A stretch of 64,000 nucleotides of DNA from NCBI RefSeq assembly GCF_010500995.1, contig NZ_QVMK01000007.1, positions 18,720 to 82,719 on the forward strand, read 5' to 3'. The stretch comes from Bacteroides sp. 224. GTDB taxonomy: Bacteria > Bacteroidota > Bacteroidia > Bacteroidales > Bacteroidaceae. Positions 28,582-38,369 of the stretch are shown here, in pieces; the first letter of the stretch is position 1, and every line of letters begins with the position of its first letter. The translations under genes were made by a program, and so were the position numbers. The notes beneath the pieces are model-generated. The model had not been told where the DNA came from. It did no database searches and saw only the letters and a list, made by a program, of their open reading frames with translations.

Positions 28582-28845
28582 GTTAATAATTTGTTTTAAA
28601 AGGTTAGTTAATTAATTGTTCACCTCACAAATTACGTAAAGATGCATGAGTCTGCAAAATCTTTTTTCAAAAAACTTCACGCTCTTTGCAACTTTTCGTG
28701 TAAATAGTGCGTGTCTGGACGTGGAATGAATTAAAAAAAATCTTCTTTTCCGAAACCTTTTTCCTTAATAGCTGTTATTTAAGTTGTAATAGCAAGAAAA
28801 AAAGACTTGAATAACAATAATTTAACCACTTAACTGTTTTTTAAT

Positions 28846-30036
28846 ATGAAAAAGATTTTAATGTTACTGGCAATTGCCGGTCTTTCTTCTGTAGCTTTTG
28901 CGCAGAGTAGTAGTACGGGATACGATAATGTATCCGGCGATAAGTATGAAGTGTTCACCAATAAATTCTGGGATAACTGGTTTATTTCTGCAGGCGGTGG
29001 TGCCGAAATGATGCTGGGTAACAGCGATGTAAGAGCCAGCTTCAAAGATCGTATCAGTCCTACATTCAATGTAGCTCTTGGTAAATGGTTTACTCCCGGT
29101 TTGGGGTTGCGTTTGCAGTATAGTGGCTTCCAGGGAAAAGGTGCTACGACAGATCCTTACAACCCCTTTGTCGACGGAGCTATAAAACAGCCAAGGAGTG
29201 AATCTCCTTACTATCCGCAGAAATTTAAATATGGTAACTTGCATGGTGATGTAATGTTCAACCTGAGTGCCTTGCTTTTCGGATACAACCCCGACCGTGT
29301 ATATGAAATGATACCTTATTTAGGTGCTGGTTTTACTCACACTTACGATAGCCCGAAAGGCGAAGCCTTCACAGCTAATGCAGGTATTGTGAACCGTTTC
29401 CGTATTTCTCCGGTTTTAGATATTAACCTTGAATTAAGTGCCATGGGTGCTGAAAACAAGTTTGATAGAGAATTAAATGGTAGTCGTGACTTTGACGGTG
29501 TTGTTGCTACAACTCTTGGGTTAACGTATCGTTTTAGAAATCGTGAATTTAAGAAGCCACATCCGGCTCGTCAAATTATCTCAGAAGCAGAGTTGAGGGA
29601 TATCCGTTCAAGAGTAAACTCCTTGGCTGCCGAAAATGCTAACCTGAAACAAAAATTGGCAGTGAAACCTTCAACCGTAGTTGTAGAAGAAACTGTGAAA
29701 GTAAAAGCTCCGGATATTGCACCACGTTCGGTATTCTTCAACATTGGTTCTGCTAAAGTATCATCACAAGAGTTGATTAACTTAGGTTTCCTTGCAGATC
29801 AGATGCAACAATATCCTGAACTGAAATTCAAGGTGGTAGGTTATGCCGACTCAGCAACAGGATCGGCAGAAACAAACAAGCGTTTGAGTAACCAACGTGC
29901 ACAAGCTGTAGTTGATGCATTGGTAGGTACTTATAAGATTGAACGCAACCGTATGACTACTGACTCAGTAGGAGGCGTTGAAAAATACGACAAGGCTTAC
30001 CTGAATCGTATGGTTCAAATTGAAGTTGTGAAATAA
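28846..30036 (+). CDS. OmpA-family major outer-membrane protein
   Basis: 396 residues. Signal peptide at 1-19 (GLSSVAFA|Q). An N-terminal beta-barrel (about 25-235) shows alternating aromatic strands. A short coiled-coil linker (ELRDIRSRVNSLAAENANLKQKL, about 245-268) follows, then the OmpA peptidoglycan-binding domain (about 285-396: SVFFNIGSAKVSSQEL, VVGYADSATGSAETNKRLSNQRAQAV). It anchors the outer membrane to peptidoglycan. A strong intrinsic terminator follows, as expected for an abundant protein. Confidence 0.92.
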   Translation: MKKILMLLAIAGLSSVAFAQSSSTGYDNVSGDKYEVFTNKFWDNWFISAGGGAEMMLGNSDVRASFKDRISPTFNVALGKWFTPGLGLRLQYSGFQGKGATTDPYNPFVDGAIKQPRSESPYYPQKFKYGNLHGDVMFNLSALLFGYNPDRVYEMIPYLGAGFTHTYDSPKGEAFTANAGIVNRFRISPVLDINLELSAMGAENKFDRELNGSRDFDGVVATTLGLTYRFRNREFKKPHPARQIISEAELRDIRSRVNSLAAENANLKQKLAVKPSTVVVEETVKVKAPDIAPRSVFFNIGSAKVSSQELINLGFLADQMQQYPELKFKVVGYADSATGSAETNKRLSNQRAQAVVDALVGTYKIERNRMTTDSVGGVEKYDKAYLNRMVQIEVVK

Positions 30037-30056
30037 AAGAGTCGCATAAATCGTGT

Positions 30057-30103
30057 AAAGAGGTTGTTTAAAAAAGAATTTTAAGCAACCTCTTTCTTTT
30101 TTT
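30057..30103 (+). terminator. Rho-independent terminator of the OmpA gene
   Basis: AAAGAGGTTGtTTAAAA pairs with TTTTAAgCAACCTCTTT, followed by a T-rich tail. Confidence 0.92.
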
Positions 30104-30190
30104 GTTTATCGTATTGAAGAGGCCATATTGAGTACAAACCCTTTCTTTCCTCGTCTTTTTGTGAAGAAATAATATAATGCTCATAATAAG

Positions 30191-32860
30191 ATGAATAAAC
30201 CCAAGTTACTGCTGTTAACCCTTCTCGCCTGCTTTCTATGCGCTTGCGGAAAGCCTAATATTAATATTGAAGTTGAGCCGAACGCTCCTAAACGTATTCA
30301 ATTCGGTGCCAACCACCTCGAAAAAGAGTTGATAAAAGCGGGCTATACCGTTAACGAAGGAACAGGTAAAACCATTCGATTGGCACTTTCCAATGATACC
30401 ACTATTAAAAAAGAAGGATTCAGTATTGTAACCGAAGGAGATATAACTACCATTAGTGGTAGAGACGGCAGCGGAGTTATCTACGGATGCCGTGAATTGA
30501 TAGACCATGTCAATAATAAAAAGAATCTCAATTTCCCAACTTCCTATACCGATGCTCCCGAAATGGTGCTTCGTGGTGCCTGCATCGGCTTGCAGAAAAC
30601 TGTTTATCTGCCCGGGCATACCGTATACGAATATCCTTATACTCCCGAAAATTTCCCCTGGTTCTACGATAAAGAACAATGGATTGAGTACCTTGATATG
30701 TTGGTGGAAAACCGCATGAATTCTCTTTATCTTTGGAACGGACATCCATTTGCTTCCTTAATTAAACTGGAAGATTATCCGTTTGCCCTCGAAGTAGATG
30801 AGGCTACCTTTAAGATGAATGAAGAAATTTTCAGCTTCCTGACCGAAGAAGCCGACAAACGCGGAATCTTTGTGATTCAGATGTTCTATAATATATTGGT
30901 ATCTAAACCCTTTGCCGATCATTATGGTATTAAAACGCAAGATCGTAATCGGCCTATTACGCCATTGATTAGCGATTATACACGTAAATCCGTAGCAGCT
31001 TTTATAGAGAAGTATCCCAATGTAGGTCTGCTGGTATGTCTGGGCGAGGCAATGGATACGCACGAAGATGATGTGGAATGGTTTACCAAAACCATTATTC
31101 CGGGCGTAAAAGACGGACTGGCAAAACTGGGACGTACCGACGAACCTCCTTTATTGCTTCGTGCACACGATACCGACTGCAAAATGGTGATGGATGCAGC
31201 CTTGCCTCTGTACAAGAACCTCTACACGATGCATAAATACAATGGTGAATCACTCACTACATACGAGCCTCGCGGTCCTTGGGCAAAGATTCATACCGAC
31301 CTAAGTTCTTTAGGAAGTATACATATCAGCAATGTACACATTCTTGCCAACCTGGAACCATTCCGTTGGGGATCGCCCGACTTTGTGCAAAAGACAGTGA
31401 AAGCCATGCATAATGTGCATGGAGCAAATGCACTGCATCTTTATCCGCAAGCCTCTTACTGGGATTGGCCATATACCGCCGATAAACTACCCGATGGCGA
31501 GCGCGAACTACAAATTTACCGCGACTGGATTTGGTACAAAACATGGGGACGCTATGCATGGAACTGTCAGCGCAATCGTCAGGAAGAAATAACTTACTGG
31601 GATCGGGAGTTAGGAGACTTCTACGGCATGAATCCATCGGTAGCTGCTAACATTCGCGAAGCTTATGAAGAAAGCGGAGAAATTGCACCGAAACTATTGC
31701 GTCGCTTTGGTATTACCGAAGGAAACCGTCAGACCCTACTATTAGGAATGTTTGTCAGTCAATTGGTGAACCCTTATAAATACACCATCTATCCGGGCTT
31801 CTACGAAAGTTGCGGTCCCGAAGGCGAGAAGCTGATTGAATACGTAGAAAAAGAATGGAAGAAAGAACCACATGTAGGCGAATTGCCGTTAGATATTGTT
31901 GCCCAAGCTATTGAGCACGGAGACAAAGCGATAGCTGCCATTGATAAAGCCGCGGGTAAAGCCACAGAGAATAAAGCAGAATTCGATCGTCTGCGTAATG
32001 ATATATACTGCTACCGGGAATTTGCATACGCCTTCAACCTGAAAGTAAAAGCCGCCAAACTGGTATTGGATTATCAATGGGGAAAAGATATTCAGAACCT
32101 TGAGAATGCCATCCCCTTATTGGAGCAAAGTTTGGAACACTACCGCAAATTAGTAGAACTGACCAAAGATCACTACTACTACGCCAACAGTATGCAAACA
32201 GCTCAACGCCGTATCCCTATTGGCGGAGACGATGGTCACAATAAAACCTGGGAAGAAATGCTGGTTCACTACGAAAAGGAATTGGAGAACTTCAAAGCAA
32301 ACCTCTCTCTCTTAAAAGACCGACTGGCCGGTAAAGTGCAATCGGAGGAGACTTCCATATTAGCTTTATCTCCTGCTAAAGTAAAAATAATCAGTAAGTT
32401 GCCTACCATAAAACTAACCGAAGGTGCTTCTCTGTTCTCTAACTTAGATAGTAAAGTAGAAGCCTTAGCCCCTGAATTGGAAGGGTTAACCGCTTTCTGC
32501 CTGAACGGTAACAATCAACGCGAAGAAGGTACTTCCATCGAGTTTGAATCAGCTAAACCTGTAAGTCTGTTAGTTGGCTATTTCCGCGACGATCAAAAGA
32601 AGTATGCCAAAAAACCAACATTGGAAACCGATGCTGCCGCCAATGAATACGGACAGGCAGAGCCGAAGCTGACAAATGCAATCCGTTTGAAAGGTATGCC
32701 ATTGGCAAATGTACATGCATATCACTTTGAAGCAGGAAAGCATAAGTTGTTACTACCCAAAGGATATACGTTGGTATTAGGATTTACCGACAGCGATATC
32801 ACTGTTCGTAATGCCGGACTGGCAGGAACGGAAGAGGCAATGGACTGGATGTTTTATTAA
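30191..32860 (+). CDS. Lipoprotein, putative glycoside hydrolase with GH20b-like N-terminal domain
   Basis: 889 residues. Lipoprotein signal with lipobox LCAC (Cys19). Residues about 35-110 form an alpha/beta domain resembling the non-catalytic N-terminal domain of GH20/GH67/GH84 enzymes (GFSIVTEGDITTISGRDGSGVIYGCRELID). A TIM-barrel-like region follows (RGACIGLQKT, YLDMLVENRMNSLYLWNGHPF, EEADKRGIFVIQMFYNI, GLLVCLGEAMDTHEDD, NALHLYPQASYWDWPY), then helices. Acidic residues in LGEAMDTHEDD are candidates for catalysis. I cannot assign a CAZy family. It forms an operon, 13 bp apart, with the 1416-residue enzyme. Outer-membrane or periplasmic location is likely. Confidence 0.65.
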   Translation: MNKPKLLLLTLLACFLCACGKPNINIEVEPNAPKRIQFGANHLEKELIKAGYTVNEGTGKTIRLALSNDTTIKKEGFSIVTEGDITTISGRDGSGVIYGCRELIDHVNNKKNLNFPTSYTDAPEMVLRGACIGLQKTVYLPGHTVYEYPYTPENFPWFYDKEQWIEYLDMLVENRMNSLYLWNGHPFASLIKLEDYPFALEVDEATFKMNEEIFSFLTEEADKRGIFVIQMFYNILVSKPFADHYGIKTQDRNRPITPLISDYTRKSVAAFIEKYPNVGLLVCLGEAMDTHEDDVEWFTKTIIPGVKDGLAKLGRTDEPPLLLRAHDTDCKMVMDAALPLYKNLYTMHKYNGESLTTYEPRGPWAKIHTDLSSLGSIHISNVHILANLEPFRWGSPDFVQKTVKAMHNVHGANALHLYPQASYWDWPYTADKLPDGERELQIYRDWIWYKTWGRYAWNCQRNRQEEITYWDRELGDFYGMNPSVAANIREAYEESGEIAPKLLRRFGITEGNRQTLLLGMFVSQLVNPYKYTIYPGFYESCGPEGEKLIEYVEKEWKKEPHVGELPLDIVAQAIEHGDKAIAAIDKAAGKATENKAEFDRLRNDIYCYREFAYAFNLKVKAAKLVLDYQWGKDIQNLENAIPLLEQSLEHYRKLVELTKDHYYYANSMQTAQRRIPIGGDDGHNKTWEEMLVHYEKELENFKANLSLLKDRLAGKVQSEETSILALSPAKVKIISKLPTIKLTEGASLFSNLDSKVEALAPELEGLTAFCLNGNNQREEGTSIEFESAKPVSLLVGYFRDDQKKYAKKPTLETDAAANEYGQAEPKLTNAIRLKGMPLANVHAYHFEAGKHKLLLPKGYTLVLGFTDSDITVRNAGLAGTEEAMDWMFY

Positions 32861-32873
32861 GTGAATCCACATT

Positions 32874-35800
32874 ATGATAAATAGAATATCGCTTTTATTT
32901 CTCTTGTTGCTATCCTCCTCCCTCTCTTTTGGAGAGGGTCGGGAAGGGGCTATTGTCTCCCAATCGCGCATGGCCGAGATCTACGAAGAAGCCCGTACTC
33001 CCTATAAATATGGCCTTGTTGTAGCCCCCAACACCAACAATGCCAAAATGGATTGCCCCACTGTCTTCCGCCATCAAGATAAATGGTACATGACCTTTGT
33101 TATCTACAACGGTCGTGACGGTCGCGATGGTCGAGGCTACGAAACCTGGATAGCCGAGAGTGATAATCTTCTCGAATGGGATATTAAAGGTTGCCTTCTT
33201 GCCTTTCGTGATGGCACTTGGGATACCAACCAACGCGGTGGATTCCCTGCTTTGCCCGATATGGAGTGGGGAGGAAGCTATCAACTTCAACCCTGGAAAG
33301 GAAACTACTGGATGACTTACATCGGCGGTCCCAATGCAGGTTACGAGACAGGTCCTTTGAGCGTTGGTCTTGCTTGGACGAAAGAGAAAAATCTCGGTCA
33401 AGCCATCGAGTGGGAGGCTATGGATAAACCCATTCTTGCCTCTGATGATAAAGATGCACAATGGTTCGAAAACATCACCGAGTATAAGAGCACTGTCTAT
33501 TGGGATAAGAGCAAAACATTCGGCTATCCCTTTGTTATGTTCTACAATGCAGGAGGACGCCACCCTGAAACCAACCTCAAAGGCGAACGCGTGGGCATCG
33601 CCCTCTCCAAAGACATGAAGAACTGGAAGCGCTACGAAGGTAACCCCATCTTTACCCACGAAACCGAAGGCACCATTACAGGAGACGCCCATATTCAAAA
33701 GTTTGGCGATGTGTATGTGATGTTCTATTTTTCTGCTTTCAATCCTACCCGTCGCTACAAAGCATATAACACCTTTGCTTGTAGCTATGACCTTGTGCAT
33801 TGGACAGACTGGGAAGGCGAAGATCTCATAGCCCCCTCTAAAGATTACGATAATCTCTTTGCTCATAAAAGCTATGTGGTGAAACACGACGGGGTAGTGT
33901 ATCATTTTTATTGCGCCGTTAATAAGTACGATCAGCGCGGTATTGCCGTGGCTACCAGTAAACCAATGGGAAGGTCGGCTGTTCGCTTCCCGGCACCCGA
34001 AGTTAAAAATAGACGCATGGTACTTGAACTGGAAAAAGACTGGCAAACCTGGTTGGTAGACGAGAAAGGCAATAGCCAGGGAAACATGCAAACTGTTAAC
34101 ATACCACATAACTGGGACGATTATTATGGCTACCGTCAACTTACTCACGGCAACTTACACGGTACTGCTATCTATACACACACATTTGTGACTCCTCAAC
34201 AGGAGGCTGGCAAGCGTTCTTTCCTTCGCTTTGAAGGCGTAGGTACTTATGCTACCATCGAACTGAATGGTAAAGACTACGGTCGCCACCCTGTGGGTAG
34301 AACTACTTTGACGCTTGATGTTACTGATGCCCTCCGCGCAGGACAATCAAATACACTCATCGTAAAAGCCGAACACCCCGAAATGATTGCCGATATGCCT
34401 TGGGTATGTGGTGGTTGCTCTTCCGAATGGGGATTCAGCGAAGGCTCGCAGCCGTTGGGAATCTTCCGTCCTGTAGTGCTCGAAGTAACAGATAATATCC
34501 GTATTGAACCTTTCGGCGTGCATGTCTGGAACGATGATAAAGCCGAAACCGTTTATGTAGATACTGAGATTAAGAACTATGGAACTACCACCGAAACTAT
34601 TGAGTTTGTAAACAAACTGAGCAATGAAGATGGCCGCCAGGTGTTCCGTCTTGCCGAGAAAATAACCCTTGCTCCGGGTGAGATGAAGGTAATCCGTCAA
34701 TCTTCTCCGGTAGAGAAACCTATCTTGTGGAATACAGAGAATCCTTATCTCTACAAACTCGCCACCATGATTAAACGTGGCACTAAAACCACTGACGAGA
34801 TTACCACACCTTTTGGAATACGTACAATCAGTTGGCCGGTAAAACGTAACGATGGCGATGGACGTTTCTATCTGAATGGTAAGCCTGTATTTATTAATGG
34901 TGTTTGCGAGTACGAACATCAGTTTGGGCAAAGTCATGCTTTTAGTCGTGAGCAAGTAGCAGCCCGTGTTAAGCAGATACGTGCCGCTGGCTTCAACGGC
35001 TTTCGCGATGCACACCAACCCCATCACCTCGATTATCAGAAATACTGGGATGAAGAAGGCGTGTTATTCTGGACACAACTCTCTGCTCACGTTTGGTACG
35101 ATACTCCTGAATTTCGCGAGAACTTTAAGAAGCTTCTTCGCCAATGGGTGAAAGAACGTCGCAACTCTCCCTCTGTAGTGATCTGGGGATTACAAAACGA
35201 AAGTACCCTGCCCCGTGCCTTTGCCGAAGAATGCAGTGAAATCATCCGCGAGATGGATCCTACTGCCCGTAACATGCGTGTTATCACCACCTGCAACGGT
35301 GGCGAAGGAGGTGACTGGAACGTTGTTCAGAACTGGAGTGGCACTTATGGTGGCAACCCCTACAACTATAATACTGAATTAGTTCGTCCCGACCAACTTC
35401 TTAATGGAGAATACGGTGCTTGGCGCAGCATCGACCTGCATACCGAACCCGGCACATTTGAACAGAACGGCGTTTGGAGTGAAGACCGCATGTGTCAATT
35501 AATGGAGATGAAAATCCGCCTTGCAGAGCAGGTACGCGATAGTGTTTGCGGACAGTTCCAATGGATTTACAGCAGTCACGATAACCCGGGCCGTCGTCAA
35601 CCTGACGAAGCTTATCGCCAAATAGATAAAGTTGGTCCGTTCAATTACAAAGGACTCGTTACTCCTTGGGAAGAACCTCTCGATGTGTACTACATGTACC
35701 GTTCCAACTACGTAAGCCCCGCTAAAGATCCAATGGTGTACATTGTTTCGCACACTTGGGCTGATCGCTTTAAGACAGGTCGCCGTCGTGCTAACGTTGA

Positions 35801-37124
35801 AGTGTACAGCAACTGCGACTCTGTTCTATTATACAATGATGTGGCCAATAAAGAATATTTAGGTCGTAAACGTAATAATGGTATCGGTACCCACATGACA
35901 TGGGAAAACCGGGATATTCGTTACAATGTTCTCCGCGCTGTCGGTTACTATCAGGGCAAACCTGTTGCCGAAGACCTAATAATATTAAAGGGTTTGGAAC
36001 GCGCTCCTCACTTTGAAAAGCTTTATGCCGGTGCAAAACCTATTTTGAAAGGCGAAGCAGATTATAATTACCTTTACCGTGTTAATTGCGGCGGCGATCG
36101 TTATACTGATGAGTTTGGTCAGGAATGGATGCAAGATAACTCTACTGTTTCCCAATCCTGGGCAGCCGACTTTAAAGAGTTATCTCCTTATCAAGCCAGT
36201 CAACGTTATACTAATGATCCTATCCGTGGCACTCGTGATTGGGAATTGTTTCAGTACTTCCGTTTCGGTCGTCATAAACTGAACTATACCTTCCCTGTTA
36301 CTGATGGTCGTTACCGTATTGAACTTTACTTTACAGAGCCCTGGCACGGTACAGGTGGAAGCGATAAAACAGATTGCGAAGGTTTACGAATCTTCGATGT
36401 AGCTGTCAATGGGCAAACCGTTCTGGATGATTTGGATATCTGGGCAGAAACTGGCCACGATGGTGCTTGCAAGAAAGTTGTTTATGCGGATGTAAAAGGT
36501 GGTAAGTTAATGATTCATTTCCCCGAAGTGAAAGCAGGGCAGGCGTTAATCTCGGCGATAGCTATAGCCTCTCCCCAGCCCTCTCCCAAGGAGAGGGAGA
36601 TAGCTGCGCAATTCCTTCCGCAGGGTTTCCCTCTCTCCTTGGGAGAGGGTCGGGGAGAGGCTCTGTCGTGGAAATCTTTCAATACCTCTGTCATGGCGAA
36701 AACCCCGAAAGAATTACTCCCCGAAGATAAAAATGCTCGTCCGAATATTACCTACGAAGCCGAAGATGCTAAATTGAAAGGTAAATTCACGAAAAAAGAG
36801 CATCGTAAGCAGACAGGTATTTTCTTTGGAAAAGGAATGAATAACAGCATTGAATGGAATATCTCTACCGGTCTGGCACAAGTTTATGCCCTCCGCTTTA
36901 AGTATATGAATACCAGCGGTAAGCCGATTACTGTTCGCTTGCAATTTATAGACAAGGCAGGGACAGTGTTAAAGGATGATGAAATAACCTTCCCCGAAGC
37001 CCCCGAGAAGTGGCGTTTAATGAGCACCACAACGGGGACGTATATTAATGCGGGGTATTATAAGGTGATATTGTCGGCGACGGATATGAATGGGTTGGCG
37101 TTGGATGGATTGGATGTGCAGTAG
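32874..37124 (+). CDS. Multidomain secreted glycosidase: beta-propeller + GH2 + malectin + CBM
   Basis: 1416 residues. About 40-375: five-bladed propeller of GH43/GH32/GH130 type (DCPTVFRHQDKWYMTFVIYNG, GDAHIQKFGDVYVMFYF). About 385-1030: complete GH2 enzyme (sugar-binding, immunoglobulin and barrel domains) with acid/base Glu in WGLQNES (about 775) and nucleophile candidate in LNGEYGAW (about 845). About 1065-1230: malectin-like domain starting RVNCGGDRYTDE. About 1289-1416: CBM6/35-like domain. Two catalytic folds in one chain suggest paired hydrolysis of one glycan. Repeat R7 lies in the signal-peptide region (SSSLSFGEGREGA), and R8/R9 form the linker between malectin and CBM (about 1233-1264). 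Confidence 0.82.
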   Translation: MINRISLLFLLLLSSSLSFGEGREGAIVSQSRMAEIYEEARTPYKYGLVVAPNTNNAKMDCPTVFRHQDKWYMTFVIYNGRDGRDGRGYETWIAESDNLLEWDIKGCLLAFRDGTWDTNQRGGFPALPDMEWGGSYQLQPWKGNYWMTYIGGPNAGYETGPLSVGLAWTKEKNLGQAIEWEAMDKPILASDDKDAQWFENITEYKSTVYWDKSKTFGYPFVMFYNAGGRHPETNLKGERVGIALSKDMKNWKRYEGNPIFTHETEGTITGDAHIQKFGDVYVMFYFSAFNPTRRYKAYNTFACSYDLVHWTDWEGEDLIAPSKDYDNLFAHKSYVVKHDGVVYHFYCAVNKYDQRGIAVATSKPMGRSAVRFPAPEVKNRRMVLELEKDWQTWLVDEKGNSQGNMQTVNIPHNWDDYYGYRQLTHGNLHGTAIYTHTFVTPQQEAGKRSFLRFEGVGTYATIELNGKDYGRHPVGRTTLTLDVTDALRAGQSNTLIVKAEHPEMIADMPWVCGGCSSEWGFSEGSQPLGIFRPVVLEVTDNIRIEPFGVHVWNDDKAETVYVDTEIKNYGTTTETIEFVNKLSNEDGRQVFRLAEKITLAPGEMKVIRQSSPVEKPILWNTENPYLYKLATMIKRGTKTTDEITTPFGIRTISWPVKRNDGDGRFYLNGKPVFINGVCEYEHQFGQSHAFSREQVAARVKQIRAAGFNGFRDAHQPHHLDYQKYWDEEGVLFWTQLSAHVWYDTPEFRENFKKLLRQWVKERRNSPSVVIWGLQNESTLPRAFAEECSEIIREMDPTARNMRVITTCNGGEGGDWNVVQNWSGTYGGNPYNYNTELVRPDQLLNGEYGAWRSIDLHTEPGTFEQNGVWSEDRMCQLMEMKIRLAEQVRDSVCGQFQWIYSSHDNPGRRQPDEAYRQIDKVGPFNYKGLVTPWEEPLDVYYMYRSNYVSPAKDPMVYIVSHTWADRFKTGRRRANVEVYSNCDSVLLYNDVANKEYLGRKRNNGIGTHMTWENRDIRYNVLRAVGYYQGKPVAEDLIILKGLERAPHFEKLYAGAKPILKGEADYNYLYRVNCGGDRYTDEFGQEWMQDNSTVSQSWAADFKELSPYQASQRYTNDPIRGTRDWELFQYFRFGRHKLNYTFPVTDGRYRIELYFTEPWHGTGGSDKTDCEGLRIFDVAVNGQTVLDDLDIWAETGHDGACKKVVYADVKGGKLMIHFPEVKAGQALISAIAIASPQPSPKEREIAAQFLPQGFPLSLGEGRGEALSWKSFNTSVMAKTPKELLPEDKNARPNITYEAEDAKLKGKFTKKEHRKQTGIFFGKGMNNSIEWNISTGLAQVYALRFKYMNTSGKPITVRLQFIDKAGTVLKDDEITFPEAPEKWRLMSTTTGTYINAGYYKVILSATDMNGLALDGLDVQ
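32914..32950. repeat. GC-rich palindromic element copy R7 (single) in signal-peptide region
   Basis: TCCTCCCTCTC TTTT GGAGAGGGTCGGGAAGGGG, right-arm type. It encodes SSLSFGEGREGA at about residues 15-26 of the 1416-residue enzyme. No left-arm partner is visible nearby. Confidence 0.9.
36567..36600. repeat. GC-rich palindromic element copy R8
   Basis: GCCTCTCCCCAGCCCTCTCCC.. GGAGAGGGAGA, read as SPQPSPKEREI in the interdomain linker. Inverted partner of R9, 26 bp apart. Confidence 0.9.
36627..36662. repeat. GC-rich palindromic element copy R9
   Basis: TTCCCTCTCTCCTTGGGAGA then GGGTCGGGGAGAGGC, read as FPLSLGEGRGEAL. With R8 it forms the only doublet lying wholly inside one coding sequence. 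Confidence 0.9.
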
Positions 37125-37142
37125 AGTTGCTAATCCCTTTTC

Positions 37143-38336
37143 TCAATACAAAAATCCAAATAACCATAATGGGATACGGTTTCCGTGTCCCGTTTCTATA
37201 TCACTAATAACCGTAAAACTGTCTTGTAAGTCCTTTATTTGACTAAAGCTTTTGTTGGGTCCCCCAATTTCAAATGTATATCGATCATCAGCAAGGAAGT
37301 CTCCTTGTTTGGTGGTGGTAAGCCTATGTAATACGTTTACCTGATTGGCAAAGAAAGTCTCTCTTAGATTCCCCTCATTAACTGAAATATCTGATAGGGC
37401 GTACAATAAATTGGTGTTATCTAAGTATATCTTATCAGGCTTATTCATCAAGCTCATGCCTTTTTGTGAAGATAAATAAGAAATAATCAGTCCCGCTTTC
37501 TGTAAATATCCCAGATATTTAAGTGTATTGCTTCGATTGGCTTCTATTTCTGCGCTAAGCTTGGTGATATTGGGCGAGAAAGGAACTAATGAAGAAATAA
37601 TCATCAACATCTTTTTGATTTTCTGTATCGTGACATACTCCACACTTTCCACGGCAGGCAAGTCGTTCTCTAAAATAGTATTTACTATATTCTGTAAACG
37701 AATGGGGTAGCTTTTGATACTTTCTTTGTAGAAAGGATAATAACCGTGTTCCAAATACTTTCTGAATTCCGGCAACACTTTAAGCTTGGAAGCAATGTTT
37801 CCTGCTATTGTTTGATGATTTTGCAAGATATCCTCTAAAGATAGTGGGGCTATTTCCAGCATATTTTCAAAGAGAAGAAACTCACGGAATGATAAGCCAT
37901 AAAGGTGATAAGTAATGGCCCGTCTTGATAAATCTGCATTAGATTTATAAATTTCCAGGATGGATGACCCTGTGAAAACAATATATAACTCAGGATAACT
38001 ATCGTAGATATTCTTAATTTCTACTGACCATGTGGGGTAGCGATGCACTTCATCCAGAAATAAATGAGTTCCTCCGTATGCCTGAAAGCGATCTACCAAC
38101 TCAAGCAGAGAGTTTTTGGTGAACCAAATATTGTCCAAACTGACATATAATGCTTTGCTGGTATCTGGAAAATTGTCTTTGATATGCTGAAGTAATAAGG
38201 TTGTCTTTCCTGTTCCTCTGGCTCCTGTTATACCAATCAGGCGATTTTCCCAATCAATCTGATTATACAGATAACGATGATATTGGTTGTTTACCGCACT
38301 TAAAAGTCGGGAGTAATTTCTGAACAAAGTATCCAT
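37143..38336 (-). CDS. AAA ATPase of the AAA_14/DUF4143 type
   Basis: 397 residues. Walker A GARGTGKTT (38-46), Walker B HLFLDEVHRYPTW (about 90-102), sensor-like VFTGSSILEI, then a winged-helix-like segment (ITKLSAEIEANRSNTLKYLGYLQKAGLI) and the end of a DUF4143-like domain. The family is widespread, often patchily distributed, with no established role. The protein ends at WLFGFLY, convergent with the large glycosidase (18 bp apart). Its promoter overlaps a 16-bp inverted repeat, which suggests autoregulation. Confidence 0.82.
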   Translation of the reverse strand: MDTLFRNYSRLLSAVNNQYHRYLYNQIDWENRLIGITGARGTGKTTLLLQHIKDNFPDTSKALYVSLDNIWFTKNSLLELVDRFQAYGGTHLFLDEVHRYPTWSVEIKNIYDSYPELYIVFTGSSILEIYKSNADLSRRAITYHLYGLSFREFLLFENMLEIAPLSLEDILQNHQTIAGNIASKLKVLPEFRKYLEHGYYPFYKESIKSYPIRLQNIVNTILENDLPAVESVEYVTIQKIKKMLMIISSLVPFSPNITKLSAEIEANRSNTLKYLGYLQKAGLIISYLSSQKGMSLMNKPDKIYLDNTNLLYALSDISVNEGNLRETFFANQVNVLHRLTTTKQGDFLADDRYTFEIGGPNKSFSQIKDLQDSFTVISDIETGHGNRIPLWLFGFLY

Positions 38337-38354
38337 AGTCTCATTTCTTTTCTA

Positions 38355-38362
38355 CAAAGATA
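38355..38362 (-). promoter_or_regulatory. -7 promoter element of the AAA ATPase gene
   Basis: TATCTTTG on the minus strand, exact TAnnTTTG match 19 bp before the start codon. Confidence 0.6.
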
Positions 38363-38369
38363 TGAAATT

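Noticed and set aside
28582..28845. Possible small RNA or tRNA between the ROK kinase and OmpA genes
   Set aside because: No cloverleaf, CCA end or terminator; only AT-rich promoter-like sequence.
32910..34148. Long minus-strand open frame (412 codons) opposite the large glycosidase
   Set aside because: Shadow of the strongly supported plus-strand gene; no family resemblance.
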